From Narthecium ossifragum (lineage: Eukaryota > Streptophyta > Magnoliopsida > Dioscoreales > Nartheciaceae): a stretch of DNA of 64,000 bases. The notes under the pieces are model-generated. The model ran no database searches and was not told the origin of the DNA. It saw only the letters and a list, made by a program, of their open reading frames with translations. Positions 33,337-46,035 of this stretch are shown piece by piece. Each line of letters opens with the position of its first letter. Position 1 is the first letter of the stretch. A program made the translations under genes and the position numbers. Location of the stretch: contig OY986973.1 in NCBI GenBank assembly GCA_963920575.1, forward strand, positions 6,737,054 through 6,801,053, written 5' to 3'.

Positions 33337-34679
33337 TGATACGAGTCGATCCGACTCGACCAACTGGACCCGAACCAAGAAGAGGAACCAAGCTGTTTCA
33401 ACCTCTTTCCTAGTTTGACTTGGACTTCCCTAGTTCAAACTAGAGTATTTAATTAGTATTTATCATTAGTCTTTTATTGAGTCCTAGTTGATTGTTAGGA
33501 ATTAATTAAGAGTCCCTTTGAGTTAGGAAGTTGAGTTGAGTCAGAAACCTTATTACTTGCTAATCAAGCAAGGGGGTTTTTCTAGTGGATTAGGACTCTG
33601 TCAAGTTCTTTATAAAAGGACCTTAGTAGTTTGTATTAGGTTATGAATGATGCATGAGATGAATGATTAAGAGTAGTTGATAAGTTATCATAGGAGTAGA
33701 ATATCATAGGAGTAGAAGTAAAGTAGATTCCACCCGATATCTACCATAGATCCATCTTCTTCCCCGTCGGTCATCTTCTCCACAGCCGGCACCGCCTCCA
33801 CCAGTGTTTCTCTCTCCCCGTCACTTTCTCTCTCCGCCACGTCAGCGACCCCACCGCCACGTCAGCGCCACGTCACCCGCTATTGTTCATCTTCTTCCTC
33901 CTCTCTCCTCTATCCCGAAACCCTAGCTCACCGCCGTTCTCCCCTCTCCGGCCACCCCCGTCGCCACCTAAACCCGCCATCCTCTTCCCCTTGGCACCAC
34001 GACTCCGGCCATACCCTCCATCGCCCGCGTCGTCGTCTCCGGCCTCTTCCCCCGGCAACCCGACCCTCGTCCTCACCGCCATCAACCACGCCCGATCCTT
34101 ATTCCACCTCCAAAACATCCCTAAAGCCTTCCTCGTCTCCCCACGACCCTTTCCCAACCATCTTCCCGACGTTCCAAGCCCCAGCCGAGCTCCCCGTCGT
34201 CCTCGACGCCGGTGAAGCCAACCCCGCCGCCGTCGACCTCCAGATCCCGTCTATCTAGCCACTCTCCGACCAATCCACTCCGGTGGATCTCTTCCCCATC
34301 ACCCCGCGACCTTCCCTGCCACTACCCCGACCGCCGCCGCCGTCCCTACGCCGACGATCTACTCCGGCGAACCACAACCCTTGGATCAACTCCGGTTCAG
34401 CCCAACCAAGTTGGCTCAACCAACTCTAATTGATTCAGCCGAGCCAGTCAGTCCAATCCAGCCCAATCCAGCCACTTAGCCCAATTGAACCTGGTCAACC
34501 TGTTCCAGATCAATTCAGACTTGAACCAGTCAAGTTCCATCCAATCAGGCTCAGCCAGATCCGATCCAGCTAGCCAAATCAGCCAATTGGACTCAAATCA
34601 AGTCCGATAAGGCCGATTCTGGTCGATTGGAGCAGTAGAGACCCATTACGAGAGGATCACGAGTAGACCGCTCGTAACA
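33337..34679 (+). mobile_element. Solo LTR inside the T-rich minisatellite (1343 bp)
   Basis: It starts TGATACGAGTCGATCC and ends CGCTCGTAACA (TG..CA ends) and is flanked by a perfect TTTTA duplication (33332-33336 and 34680-34684). A TATAAAAGGA promoter-like box at about 33611 gives the plus orientation. The C-rich open frames at 33880-34430 lie within the LTR and are not taken as genes. Its sequence is unrelated to the other LTRs here. Confidence 0.75.
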
Positions 34680-35280
34680 TTTTAAATGCATTTTCATCGT
34701 TTCAAATATATTTTCACAATTTAAATTTATTTTCGTCTTTCTAATTGCATTTCGATTTTTTCAAATTCATTTTTATCTTTTGAAATGCATTTTTATCTTT
34801 CATGCATTTTCATCTTTTTAACTTCATTTTTATCTTTTTAACTCCATTTTCATCTTTTTCAATACATTTTCAACTTTTTAAATGCACTTTCATCTTTATA
34901 AATGCATTTTTTTTATCTTTATTGTATTTTCATCTTTTTAACTCCATTTTTGTCTTTTTAGCCTTATTTTTATCTTTTTAACTCCATTTTCATCTTTTTA
35001 AATGTATTTTTATCTTTTTAAATGAATTTTTTGTCTCTTTAAATTCATTTTTATCTGTTTAAATGCATTTTTTTTAAATGCATTTTTATTTTTCCTGCAT
35101 TTTCATCTTTTTACCTCCATTTTTTATCTTTTTAACTTTATTTTTACCTTTTTAACTCCATTTTCATCGTTTAAATGCATTTTCATCTTATTAAATGTAA
35201 GTTTATCTTTTTAAATGCATTTTCATCTTTTTAAAATGCATTGTTATTTTTCCCACATTTTATCTTTTTAACTCTTCAAA
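34680..35280. repeat. T-rich minisatellite, right block
   Basis: About 30 imperfect copies of the same roughly 20-bp unit (CATTTTCATCTTTTTAAATG and variants). Together with the left block the array was about 0.8 kb before the LTR inserted. Confidence 0.8.
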
Positions 35281-35656
35281 TTATAACTTAATTGGCTAAA
35301 ATTCTCCATCAAAGGTCTCTTTAATCACCTCCACTTTTATTCTTTAATTTTCTCCATATTTTTCATATTTTTTGCTATTTTCCTACACCTTTCCCCCTAT
35401 TTTTTTCCTATTTTTCCTAGATTTTCTCTCTCCTCTTCCTCTCTCCACCCATGGCTCGGTCCGGCTCGCCCCAAGCCGACAGCAAGCCGGGACTTCATCG
35501 TCCCGGCTCGTTTGCGGCTGGATCAGCTCTAGAACGAGCCGACTACTACTAACTAGTACATCACCATCATTAGTTTTAATGTATAAAACCACTCCGGCCT
35601 CGCTCGCTCCTCCAAACAACCACCAACCTCACCCACTTCACCTTCCCTATCATCCT

Positions 35657-37121
35657 CCGTGTCGCGCTCTGACTTGCGAAAGCCTAACCGGACCGGGGGA
35701 CGCGAACTGGAACCTAATTAACTGTGGAAATTTTTTTGGTGAAGGTTCCCTCTAATCTACTGGTTTCCCTAAGCAATCATTAAGCATCCTCATTAAACAA
35801 TTTTAAATTACAGAAACCTCAAAATAACATATTTCAAACCCAAATGTTACAGGTTTATAAATCCTCGAAGAAGAAAATTAAGTTATACAACATACTCTCG
35901 TATGACGCTAATCATATCAAGGGTAAACAGAAGATCACCGCTTCTCAAACACCGTTGGGCGCTGCAACGCCGCCAAATACTTGCCCGGTAGGGCTACAGA
36001 AGAGGAGCTAACACCTGCACCTGCAAAACGCAGCTCGGGTAGGAATGAGCAACTAAGCTCAACAGGGAAACTACACTACGACGCACACAAGGGAGAGGGA
36101 ACACAACACTGTCACTCTCAAGCAAAGCCTGGGTGTACACATGGCCCCCATAACCCACCGCATGTCCCTGAGGGCCCTCAGTCATGGTCTTCCAGCCGAG
36201 CTGATCACATACTGGGTCACCCTCAACGAACCAGGAAACCAACACTGGTAGGCGAGAACCAACCCCGCTGGGTAGGCACATCCTCTACTCAAGAGATAAG
36301 AGAACCGGACACCGGCTACACCTCAAAACCCGGCTCGAGGCGGACACGACTTCTAAAACCTCGATCAACAAGTGTTCAAGTCGTCTAGGTCTATCATCGA
36401 ATTTGACTTAACACAACCATCCAATCCTGGACCAAGCTACCCAGTCACGGTCCTAGGGCTAAATTCGAGCTTCTAAACCCTCGGGACGACGACACTACAG
36501 ATCGTCCGTGCCCTAACCTTATGCATCTAATGTACAATCATATGCATGCTATGAACACAAGCAGGAAGAAAATTAAGCATGCAACACATGTGATGATATA
36601 AAACATGGTCTGGGCTCGGCGCTCTGCCGGCCCATGGTGGTAAACGGGTAAAAAAGCCAAGGAACTACTGCAGTGGTAGCACTACCAACTGCCAGCCAGC
36701 TCGCAGAAAACAACCAGCAACGAAAAGCAACCTCGGCAAACACTGCTATCACTACAACATATCATATGCCCTCGGCGCACCCCGACATGCGAGGCTAAGG
36801 AAAGCAGTAGGGCGACCAACCCGTTTATTCTACACATCCCGTGAGTCATTATTCTCCTGGTTCACCACTACCCCTCATTATGGGGCTTACATGCTTAATC
36901 ATATGTACAGGGTATAAAACGGTAAAGAAAACCCGTAAATGCAAAGCGTCGCGGGCAAAAACTGACGAAAACACCTTCATGTCACTAGCATGATCAATCT
37001 TAGTGAACCATAAGTTCCGTCCTGTCAAGTCAAAAAGGATCGATTCTCCCTCCAGGGTGATCGATCATTTTCACCACTCGGGACACCATCAAGCAAAAGA
37101 TCGCATGCATAGGCCAGGCAT
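35657..37121 (-). repeat. Truncated gypsy LTR, minus orientation
   Basis: Plus-strand reading starts TGTCGCGCTCTGACTTGCG, the mutated 3' end of the same LTR family as 25463-27792, and follows its order of landmarks (GCCCGGTAGGG, TGAGCAACTAAGCTCAACAGG, GCCCATGGTGGTAAACGGG, CCCCTCATTATGGGGC). It stops at about 37121 after GGCATGACGCCC, near the second GATCGATC cluster, without the terminal TCACA. Sequence 35281-35656 before it has no gene. Confidence 0.72.
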
Positions 37122-37430
37122 GACGCCCAAGTATGTTTGTTTCTCAACAGTAATATTGAGACATGACTAATTCGAAAATTTAAAACTAATCATTGTCAAA
37201 ATTGATATGCGGATAAAATTCATTTTATCCTTTTTTTGGACACTATAAACAAAAACGAGAAAACACTTATTTGCATTTTTTTGAAGAAAATAAAAAAGCC
37301 TTCCGAAAAGAGGGGTCTCCGTCTCTTTCTATTTGGTCGATGAGAACGAGGCATTGGAGGGGAGAGCCGCGGAGCGCCACCTCGGCTACTCCGCCCACCT
37401 CGCCCAAACCTCCAACCAACTCTCAAGACC

Positions 37431-37440
37431 TAATATATAG
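37431..37440 (+). promoter_or_regulatory. Candidate TATA box of the PDH E1 beta gene
   Basis: TAATATATAG lies 113 bp upstream of the ATG at 37553, a normal distance for a plant core promoter with a short 5' leader. A CT-rich stretch (ccctccctccctcc, then tctctctcgctctctcc) follows in the leader, as is common near plant start sites. Confidence 0.5.
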
Positions 37441-37552
37441 AGCTACAAGTCCCTCCCTCCCTCCAGGAATCCATCTCTCTCGCTCTCTCCGCCTTCTACT
37501 AGCGACTTAAATCTCTCATCTCTACCACCTGCGACTCTCGGGTGTCGGAAGG

Positions 37553-40500
37553 ATGGCAGCGTGTCTCCAGGCGGCGGCGGCGGCGCTCCTGTCGGTGCAA
37601 TCGAATCCGGTTGGCTCCGAGAGGTTCCGGCTCGGATCGGTGCTCAGATCTCCCTCAGGTGGAAGTTTTGGCTCTCGGTTTTTATCTTATTCTAGCGTTC
37701 TAGTTGTTGGTGTTTCTGAATAATTGAATTCTTTTTTGGAGATGAATACGACTTTGGGATGATGAAAAAGTAGCCGTTTTGGATCAAAATCTCCGTGCTT
37801 GAGTTTTTGCCTGTTTTCTGATTGTTTCTGTGGGGGGAATTGGTTTGCTATTCTTTCAAATCGATCTGTTAGAGCTCGATGTAGATTTAATGATTTTTGT
37901 GCTGGAGGTTCAAAAGTTCGCTCCTTTCCCTATTAGAATGCATGTTTCTCGTCGCATTTTTGGGAAAATTTGGGGCTCCCGTTTTCCATAATCCTTGGTG
38001 GAGGCTTGATGTTGGTTTCTCTTCTCTGAATGCAGCACGGAAGGGGAAGGCTTTGGTCGTCAGATCTCAGGCGACATTCTTCAGTGGACCAAATGGGGGG
38101 CCTCGTGGGTTGAATCTAAAGATGAATGCAGTTGTAGTAAGTATCGGAAACTTCGTCTGTGAATTGTGTGTATACAGTTTATTGTAGTAGTTTGTTCGTG
38201 CTTTAGGAAGCTAGAATCATGTAATTGTTCTTGTGCCATGCCATGTCTTTAAAGATGACACCAATTGAATTATTCTTTGGACTGATGATTTCAAATGCCT
38301 GGTTTTGTATCCGTTTAGTTTTCTGCTGAACTTTTCATAATGTGTTTGTAGGCGAAGGATGATGTTTCTGCAACGACAGACTCAAAACCTGGGTATGCTC
38401 TCTTTCCCCTAACATATATACCCCATATTGCTGCTTGTCTTGATTTTTACTTAGATGAAGGTGATGTTAGTATTCTTGTAAGGATTGGTGGAGTTGGATC
38501 ACTAAAGTATATTTTGGCCCTATCTTTCTCATGGAAAAAGTTGAACGGTTATGCAGTGTTTGATGATTTGGCCCAGTTAATCAAGTTATAAAAATTTCTG
38601 AAGGTGAAAGTGATGAACTTTTATGTTGCATGCGTGAGGGTGACATTCCATAATGTAGTGACAGAGTTTCTGCTTTAAAGTGACAATCAAAGATTTGCAA
38701 GCTCCTCAATTCACTAATCATAGGCCACATAGTTCTGCTATTGAAAGTAAGCTAAAACAACTTCTCTGAAACCAAATTGTGACAGAAATCCAGATCTCAC
38801 TTCTCCACTGAGGTGTATGCAAAGCTGCAGCTAAAGTTTGCATTACTAATGTGAGAGAAATGTGAAGAATGTAATTTCTCAGGACATCATTTTCTCTTTG
38901 TAAAGAATGCACAATTACTTTGAGCTATTATAATCTGTCTTTGTTTGCCAAATGCCAATACCAGTCATTAAGCATCAAAAATAGATTTTTGGGGGATGGA
39001 TGGTGAGTAAAGAAGATTCAAGGGAGAAATATCCTTTTATGAGACAAGAAAGTCTGGTTAAGAAAATGAAAAACTTTATCTTGGCATGAATGAACAAAGG
39101 GATAGTTCTTAACTTGAGGATTGTGTCCTCCTTTTTCAAGGAGGCATCTCCAAGCATACCGAATTTTTAATTATCATCCATTGCTTGAATGACAAAAAAT
39201 TGCAGTTTCAGAAACTGGCAGTTTAAAAGTATCCTTCTGGTAGTAGTCATATTTAAAGTTTAGATCATGTCAAGCATTAGTAAGCAGCAGTAAAATACCC
39301 AGTACTAGAAAAATTAAAAAAAGTGGAATATCATATGATCTGTAATGATGACAATTTATGGTTTGAAACTTTGATTGTACAAGCAAACATTGGTTGTTAA
39401 GTCTTCGAACTATGCCATTGCTATTAAAGAAGGCATTTTGATGACATCACTCATGCAACTGGCTTTCAAGTTGTATACCACCTATGTTAAGTTTAAAAAT
39501 GTGCATCTGGAAAATTCATTTCAAAAGTGTGAATAAGATGACTGGTAGATTTATCTCTGAAAGAAAGATATCAGGATATTGTCCAAGATATACTGGAGAC
39601 AGTTAATGTAACCAAAAGTAATATTTATCAACTAAACTAGTAAAAGAAGCCATTGCATTATTACACAATCATTTTGAGGTGTAAGGTTAAAATGTACATC
39701 ATCTTTTCAACAAAAGAAATTGATAAACGAAATACACACAGCCACTATTTAACCCAACAGCTACTATGTTTCTCAAGTCATGTGCCATGCATTCTTGTCC
39801 ATCTATTTGTACAGTCTTTATCTGCTGAATGTGGCATGCTGATTTTGAATGGGACAATAGTTCATCAAAAAAGTTTCACAAATGTGCTTTGGGATCACCA
39901 TGTACTTACATTACCATTTTTCCCTTACTTACAACCTGATAAGAGAAGGGCACAGGATTCACTAGTTTGTATTTTCCATATCATAGTTAGTTAGTTGTAT
40001 ATGTCACCCTGCTGCATTTGTGCTTCTCTTATCCTTCTGCAAATGTGTAATTTTTGTTCTATGTTAATATCAGACACGAGATACTCTTGTTTGAGGCACT
40101 GCGGGAGGGACTGGATGAAGAAATGGCCCGAGATCCTAATGTGTGCGTCATGGGGGAAGACGTGGGCCACTATGGTGGCTCATACAAGGTGACAAAAGGG
40201 CTGGCCCCTAAGTATGGAGACCTGAGGGTTCTTGACACCCCAATTGCAGAGAATGCGTTCACCGGCATGGGCATTGGAGCAGCAATGACTGGCTTAAGGC
40301 CAGTTGTTGAAGGTATGAACATGGGCTTCCTCCTGCTAGCATACAACCAGATATCCAACAACTGTGGCATGCTTCACTACACCTCCGGTGGCCAATTCAC
40401 TATCCCCATAGTTATCCGAGGACCTGGTGGTGTTGGCCGACAGCTGGGGGCAGAACACTCGCAGCGTTTGGAATCCTACTTCCAGTCTATTCCTGGCCTT

Positions 40501-41049
40501 CAGATGGTTGCCTGCTCAACCCCTTATAATGCCAAGGGACTCATGAAGGCTGCCATTCGGAGTGAGAACCCAGTGGTGCTCTTTGAGCATGTGCTGCTAT
40601 ATAATTTGAAGGAGAGGATCCCAGACGAGGAGTATGTTCTTTGCTTGGAAGAGGCAGAGATGGTGCGACCTGGGGAGCAAGTTACAATCCTTACATACTC
40701 ACGCATGAGGTACCAGGTGATGCGGGCTGTCAATACCCTCGTCAACAGCGGGTATGATCCAGAGGTCATTGACATCCGGTCGCTAAAGCCCTTTGATCTC
40801 CATACCATTGGGAACTCTATAAAGAAGACGCACCGCGTGCTGATTGTTGAGGAGTGCATGCGCACAGGCGGCATCGGTGCCAGCCTCCAGTCTGCCATCA
40901 TCGAGAACTTCTGGGACTACTTGGATGCTAAGATTGTCTGTCTGTCCTCACAGGATGTGCCAACACCATACGCTGGAACTCTAGAGAATTGGACAATCAT
41001 CCAGCCAGAGCAGATTGTGGCAGCAGTTGAGGAGCTTTGCAAACATTAG
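37553..41049 (+). CDS. PDH-E1 BETA: Pyruvate dehydrogenase E1 component subunit beta, plastidial
   Basis: Four exons, 37553-37658, 38036-38136, 38352-38392 and 40074-41049, join with GT..AG introns in consistent phase and give 407 residues, the usual length of plant plastid E1 beta (about 406). Residues 1 to about 75 are Ala/Ser/Arg-rich with few acidic residues, as expected for a chloroplast transit peptide. The mature part starts near [17 protein letters not shown] (residue 84). It contains [17 protein letters not shown] (Glu111 is the thiamine-diphosphate-activating position by family comparison), the [16 protein letters not shown] helix and the C-terminal transketolase domain. With E1 alpha it decarboxylates pyruvate to make acetyl-CoA for fatty-acid synthesis. 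The third intron is long (1681 bp). No defect is seen; it is convergent with the F-box gene. Confidence 0.95.
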
Positions 41050-42363
41050 GAAAGTTTTGCTAGCAGTGGTTTTTGCATTGCATCAAATAATACTGATCAT
41101 GCTATTCCTGGATGATTTCCACCTTATAGAACTCTTTTGAATCTTCGAATTGTACTTTACTGCTATTGTGTGTTATTCAGACATGTCAGAAGCTGGCTTC
41201 TTTTTATTGGTTTAAATTACGATCAGTTGCTTGTTTGTATGATCTTGAATTCACTATATAGGTTTTGTTATGTTTCTTTGTAAGGTTTGGGATGCTATTG
41301 GATTATTTGGATGGTTTTAAAGCTTATTGTCTTCCTTGCCTGTCATTCTATCTGTTCTACATTTTTCAGGGAACAAAACCCCTTGCTTTAATGCTGCATG
41401 TCCTCGTATGATTTTATATTATATTGTGTGCCGGATATCTTCGATGAGATGCATTTGATATTGTTGCTTGTGGAAAATTTCATGCCCAAGTTGCGAGAAT
41501 GATGTTTGTTTATTTCTCATTGACTACAATACCACTTTGCTGTCAAACATTTTCGTTCAAAGGGAATGTTGCTTCTTTAGCAGACAGGTGCCTGAAACTT
41601 AACAAGGCTTGAACGCTTTACGCTTCAATCTCTTGGAAAGAAGGTTTGGCATTGATGAAATCGATATCTCTCAATTTATTATCATCCAAAGCATAGCTGC
41701 ATCGTTTAATTGGAGAAGAAATGAATGAAATATTGTTTAGCTGGGTAGACCTACTGATTCGTTTTTTATGCATTTCCCAAAGCATTACATGACAGTAAAT
41801 CAAAACAAAATCTCCAGCCATTCCCATGGCTGAATCTTTTGAGCCAATTCTTGATTTAACATGAAAGCAGAGCAGAGGTCGAGAGCTGAAATCCAGATTC
41901 AAGCAATCCACTTCTTTACCACGACGTTCATTTTGGGAATGTTTTGAGATTCTTTATGAAATCAAGGTACCGATATAACTCGTTAACAAGCCATATACCT
42001 TTATACATACATCAGTCGCCTAAAATTCAACAGCATTTATGTAAGAATGCTGCTCATTTTACTTATTAAATAACAATACCAGTAACTAAAGAAGGAACAA
42101 AATTAAATTTCACCTTTAGCTGCATCATAGCCGAAGAAAACCCTACAAGTCTTTTAATTTTTCATGTATGGATGCTATTAGGAGTTTTGGCATGCATTCT
42201 GTAATTTAAGCAAAATACTGGAAGCAATATACACAGTTCAAAGTTATTGTTACAACACCCAAACACCAGTCCTAGAAAATTTGTACAACTTTTTCAATCA
42301 AACCATTCACTTGTTGTTCAGCAACACAGTTAACTTATAGACATATGTTCAAGAGATGTATGC
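41050..42363. other. Convergent 3' region between PDH E1 beta and the F-box/kelch gene
   Basis: This 1.3 kb contains the 3' untranslated regions of two genes read towards each other. It is AT-rich with several AATAAT/AATAAA-like signals (for example near 41085), but no further gene is supported. Confidence 0.5.
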
Positions 42364-43596
42364 TCAGGCAAACAGAACCTGAGTGCTTGACGGTGTTAAA
42401 TCCGAGAATGCTTGCGGGGTATCGATGTTGTGCCATTGAATCAAGAAACTCCACTTCTTCTTCCCATTTAAGCTGCTGCAACTCTTCCTCCGAACGTTTC
42501 CGACAGCAACATGAAGACCTCGGCCAACAACAAAGATCCTATCTCCATTAGAGTTCACTGAGAAAGGCTTTCGTATCCGTTCCGGCAATGGTGATCCCTC
42601 AACCGAATCCCAAGAATCAGAATCCATGTCATAGACCTTCACTCTCATTCTTTCATGCTCAGATATAACGAATAAATGACCATTGACTACGACACTCGAC
42701 CCAGTCCATCCTTCTCTTAGACCAACAGCCATGGCCTCCCAACTATCCGTCTTCGGATCGTAAACTTGGCCTCTAGGTGAAAACAAGAATGGCCAAACCC
42801 AGCCTTCTGTCATAAAAAGCCTTCCATCGAGCACTGCTGAATCATATGAAGCCATGTTAGCCCCCATGTTAGCGACCGGCTGCCAGCTTTCTTTAACAGG
42901 GTCGAGAGCCTCAGCTGAATTCAGCTCGAATTGATCAGTGCTATATCCTCCGGCGACATAAACCATGCCGCTGATGACTCCACCAGAGAAGAACGAACGA
43001 GGAGTGAGCATCCGGCTCATCACAGTCCAACGATTCTTATGCATCTCATACTTCAACACAAGGTGGAGGGGGCAATCGACATCCGAGACCATGCCACCAC
43101 AGACTAGTAGAGTGCCTTCCGGGGGAATGGCGATGCAACCAAAGCCGTGCGGGCACACACGGTCACGGCACGGCATGGCGGGTATTGTGTGCCAGGAGTA
43201 GTGTTTCAGGTCGAGGACTTGCCACTGAATTTTTCCGGTACACCGGTGGAAGGCCAAAATGAATAGCCATGGATCGCGGAAACCTAGCACCTTCCGCTGA
43301 GTAAAGAACTGGTCCTTCCTGCCAAGCAATAGGCGCCACTGGCGGCACACCGACCGGCAAGCGGGGTGGGTGTCGATGGGAAATCGGAGGAGGCAATTGA
43401 GGGCAATATCATCAGGGAGGCCTGGGATAATTGGCTCTAATGCTACGGATGGTTCGGGCTCGAACGACGACGAAGAAGAAGAGGAAGAGGGATTGAATGG
43501 GGTCATGGCGAATCTAAATTTAGGTGATAGGGTGATTTGGGAGTCACCAAGTTTGTGAACTGGTGACTGGTGCGAAGAAACTCGAACCCTCTGCAT
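42364..43596 (-). CDS. F-box/kelch-repeat protein, At1g30090-like
   Basis: A single exon of 410 residues starts at the ATG at 43596 and ends with the STQVLFA C-terminus typical of this ortholog group. Residues 1-30 (MQRVRVSS, then KLGDSQITLSPKFR) are conserved in the family; a Ser run follows. The F-box lies at about residues 56-97 (IPGLPDDIALNCLLRFP, then RSVCRQWRLLL). Kelch repeats fill about residues 105-385, with the GG pairs VCGGMVSD and VAGGYSTD and motifs such as SFFSGGVISGMVYVAGG and MASYDSAVLDGRLFMTEG. Such proteins act as substrate receptors of SCF ubiquitin ligases: the F-box binds SKP1 and the kelch propeller binds the target, which is unknown here. The frame is intact. It converges with the PDH gene. 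Confidence 0.93.
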   Translation of the reverse strand: MQRVRVSSHQSPVHKLGDSQITLSPKFRFAMTPFNPSSSSSSSSFEPEPSVALEPIIPGLPDDIALNCLLRFPIDTHPACRSVCRQWRLLLGRKDQFFTQRKVLGFRDPWLFILAFHRCTGKIQWQVLDLKHYSWHTIPAMPCRDRVCPHGFGCIAIPPEGTLLVCGGMVSDVDCPLHLVLKYEMHKNRWTVMSRMLTPRSFFSGGVISGMVYVAGGYSTDQFELNSAEALDPVKESWQPVANMGANMASYDSAVLDGRLFMTEGWVWPFLFSPRGQVYDPKTDSWEAMAVGLREGWTGSSVVVNGHLFVISEHERMRVKVYDMDSDSWDSVEGSPLPERIRKPFSVNSNGDRIFVVGRGLHVAVGNVRRKSCSSLNGKKKWSFLIQWHNIDTPQAFSDLTPSSTQVLFA

Positions 43597-44298
43597 ACTT
43601 CCTTGATTCAGAGGAGATTTGAGTACCTCAGACTATAAATTCTACAACATCAAAGAAGATTACTCTGTTCCTTATGAAACACAAGATTCTAAGCACAAAC
43701 TATATCTGATCAATTATCAACAGCTTAATGCAAAACCCTTACCTAGAATCAGTTCCCAGTTCAAATTGGGGAAACCCCAAATTAAGCATCTGATTTCACA
43801 GCCCAGATTACACATATAGATGACCAAATTAGAAGTTAGGAACTTAAAATTACTCAAGAATAGTGCAATCAGAATCAACCCAGGTGATCCAATAGTTTAT
43901 TTCCCAAAAACTATAGCAATTCTTTGAAGATTAAAGATTAGACATCACCAACATCAATAGAAACTACGAAGCCAGGAAGAGAAAGAAGAAGGGTTGCAAG
44001 GTAAGACTTCTTACATCAATTTAAAGGGCTTGAACCTAGTGAAGAGAGACATGCATGAGACTTCTACCTCTCTCTCTCTCTCTCTCTAGGATGCATAAGA
44101 AAAGGATGGATCAATATGAAGTCCTGCTTCACCAGCTTGCTGGTGGAAGATGAGGAAAGTGGGTGGCATCTTCCTGTTCTCCTCCCAATTGGACTTTTAT
44201 TCTTTTTTTTTTTTATGTGTGTGTGTCTACTATTATATAAATTATAAGGACATCTCCTCCCATATGAACTTTCCGGTATGTCTCTCTCTTTCACTGCA
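43597..44298. other. Upstream region of the F-box/kelch gene
   Basis: Presumed promoter and 5' leader of the minus-strand gene. It contains a (CT)n microsatellite at about 44068-44089, which on the gene strand is a GA repeat about 480 bp upstream of the ATG. GA-rich elements can bind plant BPC factors, but regulation here is only a possibility. Confidence 0.4.
44068..44089. repeat. (CT)n microsatellite
   Basis: About eleven uninterrupted CT units. Confidence 0.9.
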
Positions 44299-44827
44299 GG
44301 GCTATTTAGTTGTTGACAAGTGCGCTGAAGTGATTTTTTAAAGAGTGATTTGACTTTCTGAGGAATGATTTTCTGATATTTTCTGAATTTTGGTGTTTGA
44401 TTGGGGCTTGAAGTGGAGATATGACCACCCCCAACTGTGGTCAATTTTGGAGATTTTTAATAATTTTAATAATTAAAATATTAAAATGTTATTTTAATAA
44501 CTTTTAAATTAAAATATTAAAATAATACTATTTTGGATGAAGTAGATCAATCATGAGGTGACACGTGACATGTGGGACCCACTTATAGTAATATTTTATT
44601 ACAGTACGATATTATTAATATTATTTGTCACTTCCTGCCGAGCCACTTCAAAGACTTCGGGCCAAAATCACCGAAAGTCAAATCCGAAATGGAAGCTAAA
44701 TTTGCCTTGGGGGTGAAGTGGCTTAAAGTGACTTCAATCTCATTTCAACACCACCAAACAACCGAAGTGGTTGAAGTCAATTAAAAAAAATGACTCCAAC
44801 TCCACTTCAAGCCAACCAAACACGCCC
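44299..44827. mobile_element. MITE-like element with GTTTGGTTGG-type terminal repeats
   Basis: The left end reads GGGCTATTTAGTTGTTGACAAG; the right end reverse-complemented reads GGGCGTGTTTGGTTGG, then CTTGAAGTGG. Both ends continue with AAGTGATTTTTTAAAG-like or AGTCATTTTTTTTAATTG-like subterminal motifs in opposite orientation. No clear target duplication is visible, so the family (PIF/Harbinger or hAT) is open. Confidence 0.45.
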
Positions 44828-45483
44828 TATACTGTTTTTTAGAACATCCTCTCTCTTATATGAGCGTTTTCATATATAGAGAGATAGATTAGATATTAGA
44901 TATTAAATTTTATAAAAATTATTTAATAAGTTTTAAACCTTTGATTTGCCTCCAGATGGAAATTTAATAACTAAGTAAATTCCAAAATCACCAATACCAT
45001 AGTGGTTTTATCCGCCAAACACCCCGGCCTCCCGCTGGCCCCGCCGCGTGAGTTCTCTCTCTCTCTCCTTCCCTTCCCCATCTTGACTTGTTTCAGGTTT
45101 AAGCCTTCACCCTGTATTACATAGTAGTACCATCTTTCACCAGGGCCAGCCAAATCAATTTTGGGGCCCTAGGTAAATAAATTGACAGATAATTGGCATT
45201 TAGGTCTCTGAGAAGAGAATATCTGTCCAAAATGCTGAATACTTTTTTCTTAAGACATTTAGGTCTTAATACCTTCTTTTAGTATTAAAATGCCCTTCCA
45301 AGATTCCCAACATAGGGAGACTTCTCAGTAATTGTTCATATTCCTAGTGACTGTTCGTATTCCCAATGGAAAATAACTACCAAAAAATATGAAAAGTAAC
45401 TACCCAATGAAAAGTAAGTTACTTTCCAGATCAAATCAATGGACAGTAAATTTTTTTTTAGATTAAACCAATGAAAAGTAACT

Positions 45484-46035
45484 AATGAAAAGTTACTTTC
45501 AACTATTTTGTAAATGTAGAAGTTACTTTTCATGTGTACAAGTTATATTTGTACAAGTTACTTTCCATGTACAAGTTACTTTCAACTATTTTGCAATTGT
45601 ACAAGTTACTTTCCATGTATACAAGTTACAATTGTACAAGTTATTTTCCATGTGTACAAGTTACTTTCCATATGTACAAGTTACAAATGTACAAGTTACT
45701 TTCCACTTTTTTTTTTGCAAATGTACAAGTTACTTTCAACTTTTTTTGCAAATGTGCAAGTTACTTTCCATGTGTACAAGTTATATTTGTAGAAGTTACT
45801 TTCAATGTACAAGTTACTTTCAACTATTTTGCAATTGTACAAGTTACTTTCCATGTATACAAGTTACAATTGTATAAGTTATTTTCTATGTGTACAAGTT
45901 ACTTTCCATATGTATAAGTTACTTTCCACTTTTTTGCAATTATACAAGTTACTTTCCATGTGTACAAGTTACACTTGTATAAGTTACTTTCAATGTAGAA
46001 AGTAACTTACAAAGATTATGGAAAGTAACTTGAGT
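45484..46035. repeat. AT-rich minisatellite, unit about 20 bp
   Basis: About 25 imperfect tandem copies of CAAGTTACTTTCCATGTGTA. A few inverted copies (AAAGTAACT) lie at both margins (45373-45430 and 46000-46035), so the array has a partly palindromic outline. Confidence 0.85.

Noticed and set aside
33883..34433. Pro/Ser-rich open frames
   Set aside because: They lie in the solo LTR; no domain and biased composition.
41618..41911. 97-residue open frame between the PDH and F-box genes
   Set aside because: No domain; it lies in the convergent 3' regions.
45485..46005. Repetitive open frames rich in Tyr/Lys/Leu/Ser
   Set aside because: Translations of the CAAGTTACTTTCC minisatellite in three frames.
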